Made by a program: the position numbers and the translations under genes
Shown here: positions 34,572 through 44,947 of the stretch, in pieces
Position numbering within the stretch: the first letter of the stretch is position 1
How the letters are laid out: the number at the start of each line of letters is the position of its first letter
From: Hyphomicrobiales bacterium
GTDB lineage: Bacteria > Pseudomonadota > Alphaproteobacteria > Rhizobiales > Methylopilaceae
Assembly: GCA_022842205.1 (NCBI GenBank)
Contig: JALHQA010000002.1
Span: 62,001 to 126,000, forward strand
DNA: 64,000 bases
Direction: 5' to 3'
The notes under the pieces: generated by a model
Seen by the model: the letters and a program-made list of their open reading frames with translations, nothing else
Told to the model about the DNA's origin: nothing
Database searches by the model: none

Positions 34572-35186
34572 ATGCTGAAAATCTGGGGCCGCGTAAACTC
34601 CAACAATGTCCGCAAGGTTCTCTGGATCGCGGAGGAGATCGGCCTCGACTACGAGCACATTCCGCTCGGCGGCGCATTCGGCGGCCTTGACGATCCGGCA
34701 TTTCGCAAGATGAATCCCAATGGCCTCGTTCCCTGCATCGACGATGAGGGTTTCGTGCTCTGGGAATCAAACACCATCATCCGCTATCTCGCGGCGAAGC
34801 ACGGAAAGTTCTGGCCCGCCGATCCGGCCCTCCGCGCTGTCGGCGACAAATGGACCGATTGGGCAAACGGATCGTTTCTCCTCAGCTTTCGAGACGTGTT
34901 GGTGGGACTGCTCCGCACCCCACCGGAAAAGCGCGATCACGCCGCCATCGAACGCGCCTTCAAGGCAACCGTTGCCAACCTGACGATCGTCAATCAGGCG
35001 CTTCAGGAGATGCCCTACCTGTCCGGACAGGAGCTCGGCCTGGGCGACATTGCCTTCGGCGGCTTCGCCTATTCATGGTTCGGACTTCCTGCGGAGCGGC
35101 CGGACTTCCCGGCGCTCGCGGAGTGGTACGAACGCCTGACACAGCGCCCGGCGTATCAGAAGGCCGTCATGACGCCGAACACGTGA
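34572..35186 (+). CDS. Glutathione S-transferase family protein
   Basis: 204 residues. Thioredoxin-like N-domain (MLKIWGRVNSNNVRKVLWIAEEIGLDYEHI) with Ser/Asn at the active-site position (NSNNVRK), the cis-Pro GLVPCIDD (about 52) and ESNTIIRYLA, which binds the gamma-glutamyl part of glutathione. All-helical C-domain with LGLGDIAFGGFAYSWF. Substrate unknown; class is Theta/Beta-like. A bidirectional terminator follows. Confidence 0.9.
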   Translation: MLKIWGRVNSNNVRKVLWIAEEIGLDYEHIPLGGAFGGLDDPAFRKMNPNGLVPCIDDEGFVLWESNTIIRYLAAKHGKFWPADPALRAVGDKWTDWANGSFLLSFRDVLVGLLRTPPEKRDHAAIERAFKATVANLTIVNQALQEMPYLSGQELGLGDIAFGGFAYSWFGLPAERPDFPALAEWYERLTQRPAYQKAVMTPNT

Positions 35187-35191
35187 CATGA

Positions 35192-35222
35192 AAACGGGGC
35201 CTTCTGGCCCCGTTCTTTTTTC
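35192..35222. terminator. Bidirectional terminator between GST and YidB-like genes
   Basis: AAAACGGGGCC and GGCCCCGTTCTTTTTT form a strong stem with loop TTCT. The T run serves the plus-strand GST gene; the A-rich 5' flank serves the convergent minus-strand gene. Confidence 0.88.
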
Positions 35223-35667
35223 ATGACCGGAGATCGAGCAGCGACGCGACTTCCCGATTTGTCGGTACGCGTCCGCCGGGAGTCATCTTGTCGACCAGGC
35301 CGGGCAGGATCACCGAAAGCTGCTTCAGCAGCTCCTGTTCGCTGACGCCGGCCTGGCGGGCGATGTCGCTGATCGTCGAGTTTCCGATGGCCGACCCCAG
35401 ATCGTTTGGCTGCACCGGCTTGTTCGCGCCCGGGTTTACCCAGCTGTCGGCAACATCGCCAAGGCCGCCCTTCTGCAGTTTTTCCAGAAGGCCGCCGAGA
35501 CCGCCGGCGAGGCCGCCATCCGCCTCTTCTTCCGGAACCTGCGCAGGCGCGCCCGCCCCTTCCGGAGCCTTCTTGGCGAACATGCGGCTGACCAGCAGCG
35601 CACCGATCGCAATTATAATAGGTTTTGAAATATTGCCGCCGGGAACGGCGTCATCGAACAGGCCCAT
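35221..35667 (-). CDS. YidB/DUF937 family protein
   Basis: 148 residues from ATG 35667 (MGLFDDAVPGGNISKPIIIAIGALL), with GGAGG seven bases upstream. A hydrophobic N-terminal stretch, then a Gly/Leu-rich linker (GGLAGGLGGLLEKLQKGGLGDVADSWVNPGANKPV) and the DUF937 core (IGNSTISDIARQAGVSEQELLKQLSVILPGLVDKMTPGGRVPT). The function is unknown. Longer starts upstream run into non-coding sequence. Confidence 0.85.
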   Translation of the reverse strand: MGLFDDAVPGGNISKPIIIAIGALLVSRMFAKKAPEGAGAPAQVPEEEADGGLAGGLGGLLEKLQKGGLGDVADSWVNPGANKPVQPNDLGSAIGNSTISDIARQAGVSEQELLKQLSVILPGLVDKMTPGGRVPTNREVASLLDLRS

Positions 35668-35715
35668 GGGTGCCTCCATAGAACGCATCAGCCACCCGCC
35701 CGGGAAGGACTTTTG

Positions 35716-35729
35716 CGGTTCCCGAACCG
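35716..35729. repeat. CGGTTC-CC-GAACCG palindrome
   Basis: A perfect six-base dyad in the 136-base divergent gap between the YidB-like and GlsB-like genes. Suited to a dimeric regulator controlling either gene. Confidence 0.4.
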
Positions 35730-35803
35730 TTTGGCAAGTTTCCATGAATTGCCAGTGACGCGGAGCTGGGCAAGACTGCCGACGGGGAAACGGAGGAAAC
35801 GCC

Positions 35804-36061
35804 ATGTCGATTATCGGTTGGATAGTGCTCGGCCTCATTGCCGGTTGGCTCGGCAGCAAACTTTTCGGAACCAGCGGCAGCCAGGGCGTCCTGATGGACA
35901 TCGTGCTTGGCATCATCGGCGCGCTTGTCGGCGGTTTCGTCTTCAGCTTCTTCGGCGCGACCGGCGTCACGGGATTCAATATCTGGAGCTTGATCGTGGC
36001 GACCATCGGCGCGCTGATCGTGCTGTGGCTCTATCACAACGTGATCGCCAAGCGGGCCTGA
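35804..36061 (+). CDS. GlsB/YeaQ/YmgE-family small stress membrane protein
   Basis: 85 residues, three transmembrane helices, Gly-rich: MSIIGWIVLGLIAGWLGSKLFG..., VLMDIVLGIIGALVGGFVFSFFG, LIVATIGALIVLWLYHNVI. Typical of the 'transglycosylase-associated' family induced under stress; the biochemical role is unknown. GGAGG precedes the ATG. Confidence 0.9.
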   Translation: MSIIGWIVLGLIAGWLGSKLFGTSGSQGVLMDIVLGIIGALVGGFVFSFFGATGVTGFNIWSLIVATIGALIVLWLYHNVIAKRA

Positions 36062-36064
36062 TTT

Positions 36065-36367
36065 TCAGCCCAGCACATACCGCAGGACGACGACCGCGAC
36101 CACGCCCGTCGCGACCGTCGCCAGCAGCGGCAGCCGCAACGCGGCGACAAGCGTGATCGCGGCGGCGATGGTTTCCGCCGGGCCGGTGGCCAGCGCCACC
36201 GGCGCGACGACGGCCGTCAATACAGCGGCAGGCAACGCGTCGAGCGCGGCCCGCGTGCGGCCGGAGGCTGGAATGTGGTCGGCGATCCACAGGCCGAAGC
36301 CGCGCGTCGCGTAGGTGGCAACGGCCATCGCCAGAATGGCCAGAAGGTTCGCGGCGGTGACGCTCAT
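36065..36367 (-). CDS. azlD: AzlD-family branched-chain amino acid exporter subunit
   Basis: 100 residues with about four hydrophobic helices (LLAILAMAVATYATRGFGLW, ALDALPAAVLTAVVAPVAL and others). AzlD is the small partner of AzlC; the pair exports branched-chain amino acids or azaleucine. Its ATG overlaps the azlC stop by four bases (ATGA). Confidence 0.88.
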   Translation of the reverse strand: MSVTAANLLAILAMAVATYATRGFGLWIADHIPASGRTRAALDALPAAVLTAVVAPVALATGPAETIAAAITLVAALRLPLLATVATGVVAVVVLRYVLG

Positions 36368-37053
36368 TTCGCCGGCTCGGGGACGAGAACCGCCGCCGCC
36401 ATGCCAGCCATCGCGCCCGTCATGACATACCAGGGGCCGTCGATCGCAAGATAGGTCAGTGCGGAGACCACGGCGCTCGCGGCCATGACCATGCCCGTGT
36501 GCGGCCCCTTCCAGAACCCGGCGGCGAGGCCGATGAAGATCGCCGTGAACGCGAAATCGAAACCATAAGCCTCGGGGTTTCTGACGGACCCGCCGATCAG
36601 CGTGCCGATCACCGTCCAGACCACCCAGTTTACGTAAAAGACCGGGATGAGCCCGAGGAGAAACGGAGTGGTGAGAGGCGTCTGCCGCGCGCGGCGTTCC
36701 GCGAACGCCCAGGTTTCGTCCGCAAGAAAGAACACCGTGACGAACTGCCAGAAACGGGGAAACGCTTTCAGGGTTCCCGCGAGCGACGCGCTCATCAGCA
36801 CATAACGCAGGTTGACGAGCAGCGCGGCAAGGCCCAGCGCCAGCCAGGGCGCGGGATCGGTCCAGAGATCGACAGCGACGAATTGCGAACCGCCGGCGAA
36901 AACCAGCGCGCTCATGAGACCGACTTCAAGCGGAGACAGCCCTTTCTGCGCCGCGGCAGCGCCAAGGATCAGCGCGAAGGGAATGACTGCAAGCGTCGCC
37001 GGAAGGATGACGGCAAGGCCGGCGCGGAACTCGGAGAGCGGGTCGGTACGCAT
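36364..37053 (-). CDS. azlC: AzlC-family branched-chain amino acid permease
   Basis: 229 residues, about six to seven helices. The family start FRAGLAVILPATLAVIPFALILGAAAAQKGLSPLEVGLMSALVFAGGSQF and DETWAF near 109 are characteristic. With AzlD it forms an exporter for branched-chain amino acids, in a window that also holds leuA and ilvIHC. Confidence 0.9.
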   Translation of the reverse strand: MRTDPLSEFRAGLAVILPATLAVIPFALILGAAAAQKGLSPLEVGLMSALVFAGGSQFVAVDLWTDPAPWLALGLAALLVNLRYVLMSASLAGTLKAFPRFWQFVTVFFLADETWAFAERRARQTPLTTPFLLGLIPVFYVNWVVWTVIGTLIGGSVRNPEAYGFDFAFTAIFIGLAAGFWKGPHTGMVMAASAVVSALTYLAIDGPWYVMTGAMAGMAAAVLVPEPAK

Positions 37054-37087
37054 AGGTGGATAAGTCCGCGGGAGGCTGACCTCAGGT

Positions 37088-37113
37088 GGAACTTCGGCCC
37101 GGAAGGCGCGTTG
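37088..37113 (+). promoter_or_regulatory. Candidate EcfG (general stress sigma) promoter
   Basis: GGAAC (37088-37092), 16 bases, CGTTG (37109-37113): matches the alphaproteobacterial EcfG pattern GGAAC-N16-18-CGTT. It lies 31 bases before the start of the DUF3309 gene. Confidence 0.6.
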
Positions 37114-37143
37114 CTGTATGCGGGCTACCTACGGAGGGATGGA

Positions 37144-37302
37144 ATGACGCTTTCGACACTTCTTATAATTATCCTCATTTTGATTCTTGTCGGCGCTTTG
37201 CCCAATTGGGGCTACAGCCGCAGCTGGGGCTACGGTCCGGGCGGCATTGTCGGCGTCATCCTCATCATCGTCATTATTCTTGCCCTGATGGGGCGTCTGT
37301 AA
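37144..37302 (+). CDS. DUF3309 family small membrane protein
   Basis: 52 residues with two hydrophobic helices (LLIIILILILVGALPNW and IVGVILIIVIILALMG) linked by YSRSWGYGPGG, the family hallmark. GGAGGGATG precedes the ATG. Function unknown. Rhizobial members are often stress-associated, which fits the EcfG-like promoter. Confidence 0.88.
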   Translation: MTLSTLLIIILILILVGALPNWGYSRSWGYGPGGIVGVILIIVIILALMGRL

Positions 37303-37323
37303 CAGCGTACATGCGCCTTCTTG

Positions 37324-37347
37324 GCCGGTCCGGCATCGCCGGGCCGG
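37324..37347. terminator. GC hairpin between convergent genes
   Basis: CCGGTCCGGC and GCCGGGCCGG pair around ATC, with one G-U wobble. There is no clear T run, so it is only a possible factor-assisted terminator. Confidence 0.4.
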
Positions 37348-37692
37348 TCAGGCCGTGCGCCTGAAATATAGACCTGCGATATACGCGCCGATCATGGGCA
37401 CTGCCCAATACATCGGTGGTATGGCTTCCGCGCCGGAAGGCAGGACGCGTGGCGTGAGGTTCAGGATGATCGCCAGCACGATGACGAAGCTGAAATAGTT
37501 CATCTGATACTCGACGATATGGCGTTTCCTGAACGGAAACGCGCCGCGCTCTCCCCGCTCGAACATGAACAGCAGGGCTGCTCCCATGATGACCGGGAGC
37601 GCGTAGACGGCGACACCGAACTTATAGGCGAGCGCATAGGCCAGAAGGCACGCGGCCAGACCGCCCCACCAGATGTAACGCTCCGTCTGCAT
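37348..37692 (-). CDS. Small integral membrane protein, unknown
   Basis: 114 residues with about four predicted helices: WWGGLAACLLAYALAYKFGV, VYALPVIMGAALLFMF, FSFVIVLAIILNLTPRVL and YWAVPMIGAYIAGLYF, with a cytoplasmic basic loop ERGERGAFPFRKRH. I do not recognise a family. It begins 15 bases after the ligA stop and may be on the recN-ligA transcript. Confidence 0.65.
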   Translation of the reverse strand: MQTERYIWWGGLAACLLAYALAYKFGVAVYALPVIMGAALLFMFERGERGAFPFRKRHIVEYQMNYFSFVIVLAIILNLTPRVLPSGAEAIPPMYWAVPMIGAYIAGLYFRRTA

Positions 37693-37706
37693 ATCCTACC
37701 CTTCTG

Positions 37707-39857
<2,151 letters not shown>

Positions 39858-41525
39858 CTAAGCCGCGCCTTTCATCAGGCGCTCGGCGGCGGCGCGTGCC
39901 TCGTCGGTGATCGCGGCCCCGGCGAGCATGCGCGCGATCTCCTCGCGGCGGTGCCCGGGTTCGAGCGGCGTGACGCGGGTCGCGACGCGCTCCTCGCCAT
40001 GCACATCGTCTTTCGCGATGAGCATGTGATTGTGCGCACGCGCGGCGACCTGCGGCGCATGCGTGACCGCCAGCACCTGAACGCGCTCGCCAAGCCGCGC
40101 CAGCCGCGCGCCGATGGCATCGGCCACCGCGCCGCCGACACCGGTGTCGATTTCATCGAAGATCAGCGTCGGCGCGGACCCGCGATCCGCCAGCGCGACC
40201 TTCAGCGCCAGAAGAAAGCGCGCGAGTTCGCCGCCGGACGCCACTTTCAGGATCGGCCCCGCCCGCGTTCCGGGATTGGTCTGTACCCAGAACTCGACGC
40301 GATCGATGCCCTCCGGCCCCGGCGCGCCGTCGCTGGTGATTTCCGCCGTAAAGCGCGCGCGCTCCAGCTTGAGGTCCGGCAGCTCGGCCATGACGGCTGA
40401 AGCCAGTGCATCGGCCGTCATGCGGCGTTTCGCGGAGAGTGCTTCCGCCGCGGCGCGATAGGCTTTCTCGGTTTCGGCGGACGCGGCGGCGAGCTTCTTC
40501 AACTCGTCCTCGCCGTTTTCCAGCGCCTTCAATTCGTCGGCAAAGCGGGCAGCGGTCGCGGGAAGCCCGGCAACATTCGTTTCGTATTTGCGCGCGGCGG
40601 CGCGGAGCGCAAACAGGCGTTCTTCGGAACGCTCGAGCTCCTTCGGATCGAAGGCGGCCGTGTCGATAGCCTTTTCGAGATGCTCCTGCGCCTCGCCGAG
40701 CGACACGAGCGCGGCATCGAGGGCCTTCATCGCGGGTTCGACGAACGTCGGCAGCGTACCTGCACGGCGCTCCAGGCGGCGGACGGCACTCGCGAGTTCG
40801 GGAACCGGGGATTTCGGACCGGCAACGGCCTCGTAGACCTCGTTGAGATCGCCCGCGATCTTTTCCGACTGCATCATCAGCGCGCGCTTTTCGGCGAGGG
40901 ATTCCTCCTCGCCCTCTTCCGGCGCAAGCGCGGACAGTTCCTGATGAGCGTGGCGCAGATAGTCGGCTTCCGCACGTACGCGCGCGACCAGCGTTTCCTG
41001 TTCCTCGCGCGCGCGCTCGGTATCGCGCCACACCGACCAGAGCTTCGATGTTGCGCGTACATCGCCTTCAAGGCCGCCGAAGGCGTCGAGCAGCGCGCGA
41101 TGCTCGGCGGGATCGACCAGCGCGCGGTCATCGTGCTGGCCGTGAATTTCGACCAGCGCCGCACCGAGCTTCTTCAGTACATGCACACCGACCGGCTGGT
41201 CGTTGACGAAGGCGCGGGTGCGGCCGTCCGCGAGCTGCAGCCGGCGCAGGATAAGATCGCCGTCGTCCACGAGTTCGTTGTCCGTGAGGACGGCGCGCGC
41301 CGGATGGCCGGGCGGCAGGTCGAACACCGCCGTCACCTGGCCCTGCGCCGCGCCGCTGCGCACAAGGCCGGCATCGCCGCGTCCGCCCAGCGCCAGCGTC
41401 AGCGCGTCGAGAAGAATGGATTTGCCCGCGCCCGTTTCACCCGTGAGAACGGTCAGGCCTCCCGCCGACGAAAGGTCGAGGCGTTCAATGAGGACGATGT
41501 CGCGGATCGAGAGCTGAACCAGCAT
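39858..41525 (-). CDS. recN: DNA repair protein RecN
   Basis: 555 residues. SMC-like ATPase for double-strand break repair. Walker A GETGAGKSILLDAL (29-42), central coiled coil (about 150-360), C-terminal signature SGGELARFLLALKVAL and Walker B LIFDEIDTGVGGAVADAIG. Start ATG 41525, 18 bases after bamD. Confidence 0.96.
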   Translation of the reverse strand: MLVQLSIRDIVLIERLDLSSAGGLTVLTGETGAGKSILLDALTLALGGRGDAGLVRSGAAQGQVTAVFDLPPGHPARAVLTDNELVDDGDLILRRLQLADGRTRAFVNDQPVGVHVLKKLGAALVEIHGQHDDRALVDPAEHRALLDAFGGLEGDVRATSKLWSVWRDTERAREEQETLVARVRAEADYLRHAHQELSALAPEEGEEESLAEKRALMMQSEKIAGDLNEVYEAVAGPKSPVPELASAVRRLERRAGTLPTFVEPAMKALDAALVSLGEAQEHLEKAIDTAAFDPKELERSEERLFALRAAARKYETNVAGLPATAARFADELKALENGEDELKKLAAASAETEKAYRAAAEALSAKRRMTADALASAVMAELPDLKLERARFTAEITSDGAPGPEGIDRVEFWVQTNPGTRAGPILKVASGGELARFLLALKVALADRGSAPTLIFDEIDTGVGGAVADAIGARLARLGERVQVLAVTHAPQVAARAHNHMLIAKDDVHGEERVATRVTPLEPGHRREEIARMLAGAAITDEARAAAERLMKGAA

Positions 41526-41543
41526 GGCGACCGCGAGCCTATA

Positions 41544-42422
41544 TCAGCCGACGATTCCCTTGAATGCCTTCGAGATCCACGATCCCCCGTCTTCTCTGGG
41601 GGAAAGACCCTTCGACTGGATGAGGGCGAAGGTATCCTTGTACCATTCGCTCTGCGGGAAATTGTGGCCCAGAACCGCAGCGGCCGTCTGCGCTTCGTTC
41701 ACGATGCCCATCGCCATGTAGCATTCGGCAACGCGGGCCAGCGCCTCCTCGACATGGCGGGTGGTCTGATACTGCGTCACCACCACCTTGAAGCGGTTCA
41801 CGGCGCCGATGAAGTTGCGGTCCTTCAGGTAGAAGCGGCCGATCTCCATTTCCTTGGCGGCGAGCTGGTCGCGCGCGACCTGCATGCGCTGACGCGCCTG
41901 GTCCGCATATTCGGAATCCGGATATTTGCGGACGACCTGCTCCAGCTCCGTCAGGGCTTCCTGCGTGCGGCGCTGGTCGCGCGTCACGTCCTGGATCTGG
42001 TTGTAATAGGACATGCCGATCAGATACTGCGCATAGGCCGCGTCGGAACTCGCCGGGTGCAGCGCAATATAGCGCTTGGCCTCCGTGGCGGCCTCGTCGT
42101 ATTCGCCCTGCTTATACTTGGAATAGACGGCCATCATGTTGGCCTTGCGCGCCCATTCCGTATACGGGTGCTGCTGATCCACTTCCTTGAACTTGGCGTC
42201 GGCTTTCTTGAAGTCCTTCTCGTTCAGATAATAGAGGCCTTCATTGTAGAGCTTGTCCGGCGGATCGGTCGAATAGACGATGGTGTCCTCATCGTCCTTA
42301 TTCTTCTTGAACGGACCAAAGAAGGCCGACGCGGGCGCGGCCGACACGCTCATTGCGAAGAGTGCGAGAACGGCCAGGCGCAACGGTATGGCCGGCAGGG
42401 AAGCCTTGATCCACGGCGTCAT
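41544..42422 (-). CDS. bamD: Outer membrane assembly factor BamD
   Basis: 292 residues from ATG 42422. TPR repeats of BamD/ComL (DKLYNEGLYYLNEKDFKKADAKFKEVDQQHPYTEWARKA through SEWYKDTFALIQ) that bind BamA in the outer-membrane protein assembly complex. The N-terminal signal RLAVLALFAMSVSAAPASA ends in a type I site before FFGPFKK. There is no lipobox cysteine, although BamD is normally a lipoprotein; the only Cys is internal (AECYMAMG). In related genomes it directly follows lpxC; here a siderophore module lies between. Confidence 0.93.
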   Translation of the reverse strand: MTPWIKASLPAIPLRLAVLALFAMSVSAAPASAFFGPFKKNKDDEDTIVYSTDPPDKLYNEGLYYLNEKDFKKADAKFKEVDQQHPYTEWARKANMMAVYSKYKQGEYDEAATEAKRYIALHPASSDAAYAQYLIGMSYYNQIQDVTRDQRRTQEALTELEQVVRKYPDSEYADQARQRMQVARDQLAAKEMEIGRFYLKDRNFIGAVNRFKVVVTQYQTTRHVEEALARVAECYMAMGIVNEAQTAAAVLGHNFPQSEWYKDTFALIQSKGLSPREDGGSWISKAFKGIVG

Positions 42423-42769
42423 GGAAACCCTCGAAATGCTGCCGGGCAGCCCCTGCTGCCCGAAATCGCTTCTAACGCAAAGCAGGATTAACCGCCACGG
42501 TGTGGCGAAGTCGAGGCTAAAGCGGCTGATCGCGGAATCGCGCTGTGCACGTTTCGTGATCGGCTTCGGCACGACGGGCGCAATGTGACGCAGCCTGTTT
42601 TTGGGAGCTGCGTTGGGCGCGCAACACAACACAGCCGCGGGAAGGTTTGCCGCAATCAACTCCTGTCCCGCCGCGCAAATTTCCGCCCGGTTTGAACAGG
42701 TCCAATTTCGCAACCCGTCGCACACGGTTTTTCTTTAATTATTCCAATTACATAGTTCGCCGGCATGCG

Positions 42770-42798
42770 TTGACCTTTGATCCGTCTCGCCATAAGGC
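42770..42798 (+). promoter_or_regulatory. Candidate promoter of the siderophore uptake module
   Basis: TTGACC (42770-42775), 17 bases, TAAGGC (42793-42798), 28 bases before the receptor start. The 400-base gap 42423-42825 also holds an AT-rich block near 42730-42752 and an ACGCAGC/GCTGCGT dyad (42588-42613). I could not find a convincing Fur, RirA or Irr box. Confidence 0.4.
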
Positions 42799-42825
42799 GC
42801 CCCTATCTATCCAGGGTGGGGTGCA

Positions 42826-44943
42826 ATGCATTTTCGAGGTTCACTTTCGGCTTCCGTTTCCATTCTCGTGCTTCTCGGCGCGGGTGCCGTCCAGGCGCAG
42901 CCGCAGCCTGTCCAAGTCGAGCTCCAGCAGATCACGATTGAAGGCGAAGCCACGAAACCGCCCGAACAAGGCGCTCCCGGCGTTGTCGAGACCGAAGGCT
43001 TCGTCACCAAGAAAACCCGATCGGGCACCAAGACCAACACGCCCCTGCTCGAGGTTCCGCAGTCGATCTCGACCGTCACGCAGAAGCAGCTGGAAGACCG
43101 CAAGCCGCAGGCCCTGCTCGATGCGCTGAACTATGTGCCCGGCGCGCGCACCGGCGCGTTCGGGTTCGACCCGCGCTACGACTCGTTCACGGTCCGCGGC
43201 ATCGACCTGACCTATACCGGCGTCTTCCGCGACGGCCTGCGCCAGATCAACAGCCCCAACGGACTGTTCCGGCTCGAACCGTACGGACTCGAAGCCATCA
43301 ATGTCCTGAAAGGACCGTCCTCCGCGATCTACGGCGCCAGCAGCACAGGCGGCATCGTCGATCTGATCACCAAGCGGCCGCTGGACTACGACTTCCGCGA
43401 AATCGAGCTTCAGACCGGCTCATACGACCGCATCCAGGGCGCGTTCGATATTTCCGGCCGGGCCACGGAAGACGGCTCCCTGCTCTACCGGCTGACAGGA
43501 TTGGCGCGGAGCGCGGGAACGGAGATCGATGCCGTCGATGACGATCGCGTCTACATCGCGCCGGCCTTCACCTGGCAGGGCGAGAACACAAAGCTGACGC
43601 TGCTGTCCGAATATATGGACAGCACGACCGGCGGAACCGTGGCGTATATCAATACATATGACGGCAGCAACTCGACCGGAGCCACACGCGAATTCGGCGG
43701 CGATGGGCGCTTCAACGAGTTCCGCCAGAAGCAGGGTCGCATCGGCTGGGAGTTCGAGCACCGGTTCAGCGACGTCTTTACGCTGCACCAGAACACGCGC
43801 TATTCGCAGCTCGAAACCAATCAGGAATATATATTCGGCGGATATCCCGGTCTCGTTCAGGAGGACACCGGCGGCATCGTCTCCGACACCTATCTCGTCA
43901 GCAATTTCCAGACCGGCGCCGTTTCGCATCAGGTGCTGACCGGCGTGGATGTGAGTTACCTCGATTACACGTCCTGGGCCGGCTACGGATACACAACGGC
44001 GTTTCCGCCCGATATCGACGATCAGATCGACGATTTCGAGCAAACGCAGACGCTCGTGGGTCTGTATATGCAGGACCAGATGGAGATCGGCCCCTGGCGC
44101 GTCCTGCTCGGCGGACGGCATGACTGGCACGACAGCGACTTCAGCGGAACCACGACAATCGACGGCACCCCGCCAACGGTATCGGCCGTCGACGAAAGCC
44201 AGAGCGACGGCAAATTCACCGGCCGCGCCGCGCTGAGCTACATCACCGAGTGGAACATCGCGCCGTATATCAGCTACGGCACCTCCTTCACGCCCAATCC
44301 GGGCACCGTTATCGACGGCTCGGTTGCCGTACCGACCACCGGCGAGCAGATCGAAGTGGGCGTGAAATATGACCTACCGAACGCCAACGCCACGCTGCGC
44401 GCAGCGGTGTTCGATCTCAAGCAGGAGGACGCTGTCATCTATGCGGTCGTCTCCGGCATAAACCGCCAGACGCAGCTCGACCTGACATCACGCGGATTCG
44501 AAATCGAGGCGACGGCGTCGCTGGCCGAAGGTTTCAACGTCATCGCGTCCTATGCCTACACCGATGTCGAGATCGACCGCCTGACCGCGGAGACCGAAGG
44601 CAACACGCTGTCCAGCGTGCCCTATCACATGTGGTCCATCTGGGCGGACTATCAGTTCGACGACGGCTTCGCGAAGGGCCTCGGCGTCGCCGCGGGCGTC
44701 CGCTATGTCGGCTCCAGCTTCGGCGACAATCTCAACCGGCCGATCCTCGACAACGAGCCGCGCACGCTGGTGGATGCGTCCATCCGCTACGATCTCGTCA
44801 ATCTCGACCCGTCGCTCGAGGGCATGCGCCTGCAGGTGAACGCGACCAACCTGCTCGACGAGGTAAAGCAGGTCTGCTCGTCGAACTTCTGCTACTGGGA
44901 CGAGGGACGAAAAGTCATCGCCAGCCTGCGCTATCGCTGGTGA
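42826..44943 (+). CDS. TonB-dependent ferric-siderophore receptor
   Basis: 705 residues. Signal peptide MHFRGSLSASVSILVLLGAGAVQA. TonB-box-like QQITIEG, then the plug (EVPQSISTVTQKQLEDRKPQALLDALNYVPGARTG, VLKGPSSAIYGASSTGGIVDLITKRP) and a 22-strand barrel ending in ASLRYRW with the aromatic terminal residue. A Cys pair near the end (CSSNFC) is typical of the ferrichrome-receptor (FhuA-like) family. It imports iron-siderophore complexes across the outer membrane. The next two genes supply inner-membrane transport and iron release. Confidence 0.93.
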   Translation: MHFRGSLSASVSILVLLGAGAVQAQPQPVQVELQQITIEGEATKPPEQGAPGVVETEGFVTKKTRSGTKTNTPLLEVPQSISTVTQKQLEDRKPQALLDALNYVPGARTGAFGFDPRYDSFTVRGIDLTYTGVFRDGLRQINSPNGLFRLEPYGLEAINVLKGPSSAIYGASSTGGIVDLITKRPLDYDFREIELQTGSYDRIQGAFDISGRATEDGSLLYRLTGLARSAGTEIDAVDDDRVYIAPAFTWQGENTKLTLLSEYMDSTTGGTVAYINTYDGSNSTGATREFGGDGRFNEFRQKQGRIGWEFEHRFSDVFTLHQNTRYSQLETNQEYIFGGYPGLVQEDTGGIVSDTYLVSNFQTGAVSHQVLTGVDVSYLDYTSWAGYGYTTAFPPDIDDQIDDFEQTQTLVGLYMQDQMEIGPWRVLLGGRHDWHDSDFSGTTTIDGTPPTVSAVDESQSDGKFTGRAALSYITEWNIAPYISYGTSFTPNPGTVIDGSVAVPTTGEQIEVGVKYDLPNANATLRAAVFDLKQEDAVIYAVVSGINRQTQLDLTSRGFEIEATASLAEGFNVIASYAYTDVEIDRLTAETEGNTLSSVPYHMWSIWADYQFDDGFAKGLGVAAGVRYVGSSFGDNLNRPILDNEPRTLVDASIRYDLVNLDPSLEGMRLQVNATNLLDEVKQVCSSNFCYWDEGRKVIASLRYRW

Positions 44944-44947
44944 TCCC

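Noticed and set aside
35703-35732. EcfG promoter ahead of the GlsB-like gene
   Set aside because: CGTTT is present, but the upstream element reads GGAAG or AGGAC rather than GGAAC at the right distance. Too weak to call.
42423-42825. Fur/RirA/Irr operator or cobalamin riboswitch ahead of the TonB receptor
   Set aside because: No convincing TGA-N9-TCA, 19-base Fur dyad, Irr-type box or B12-box core was found by eye, though iron control is likely from gene content.
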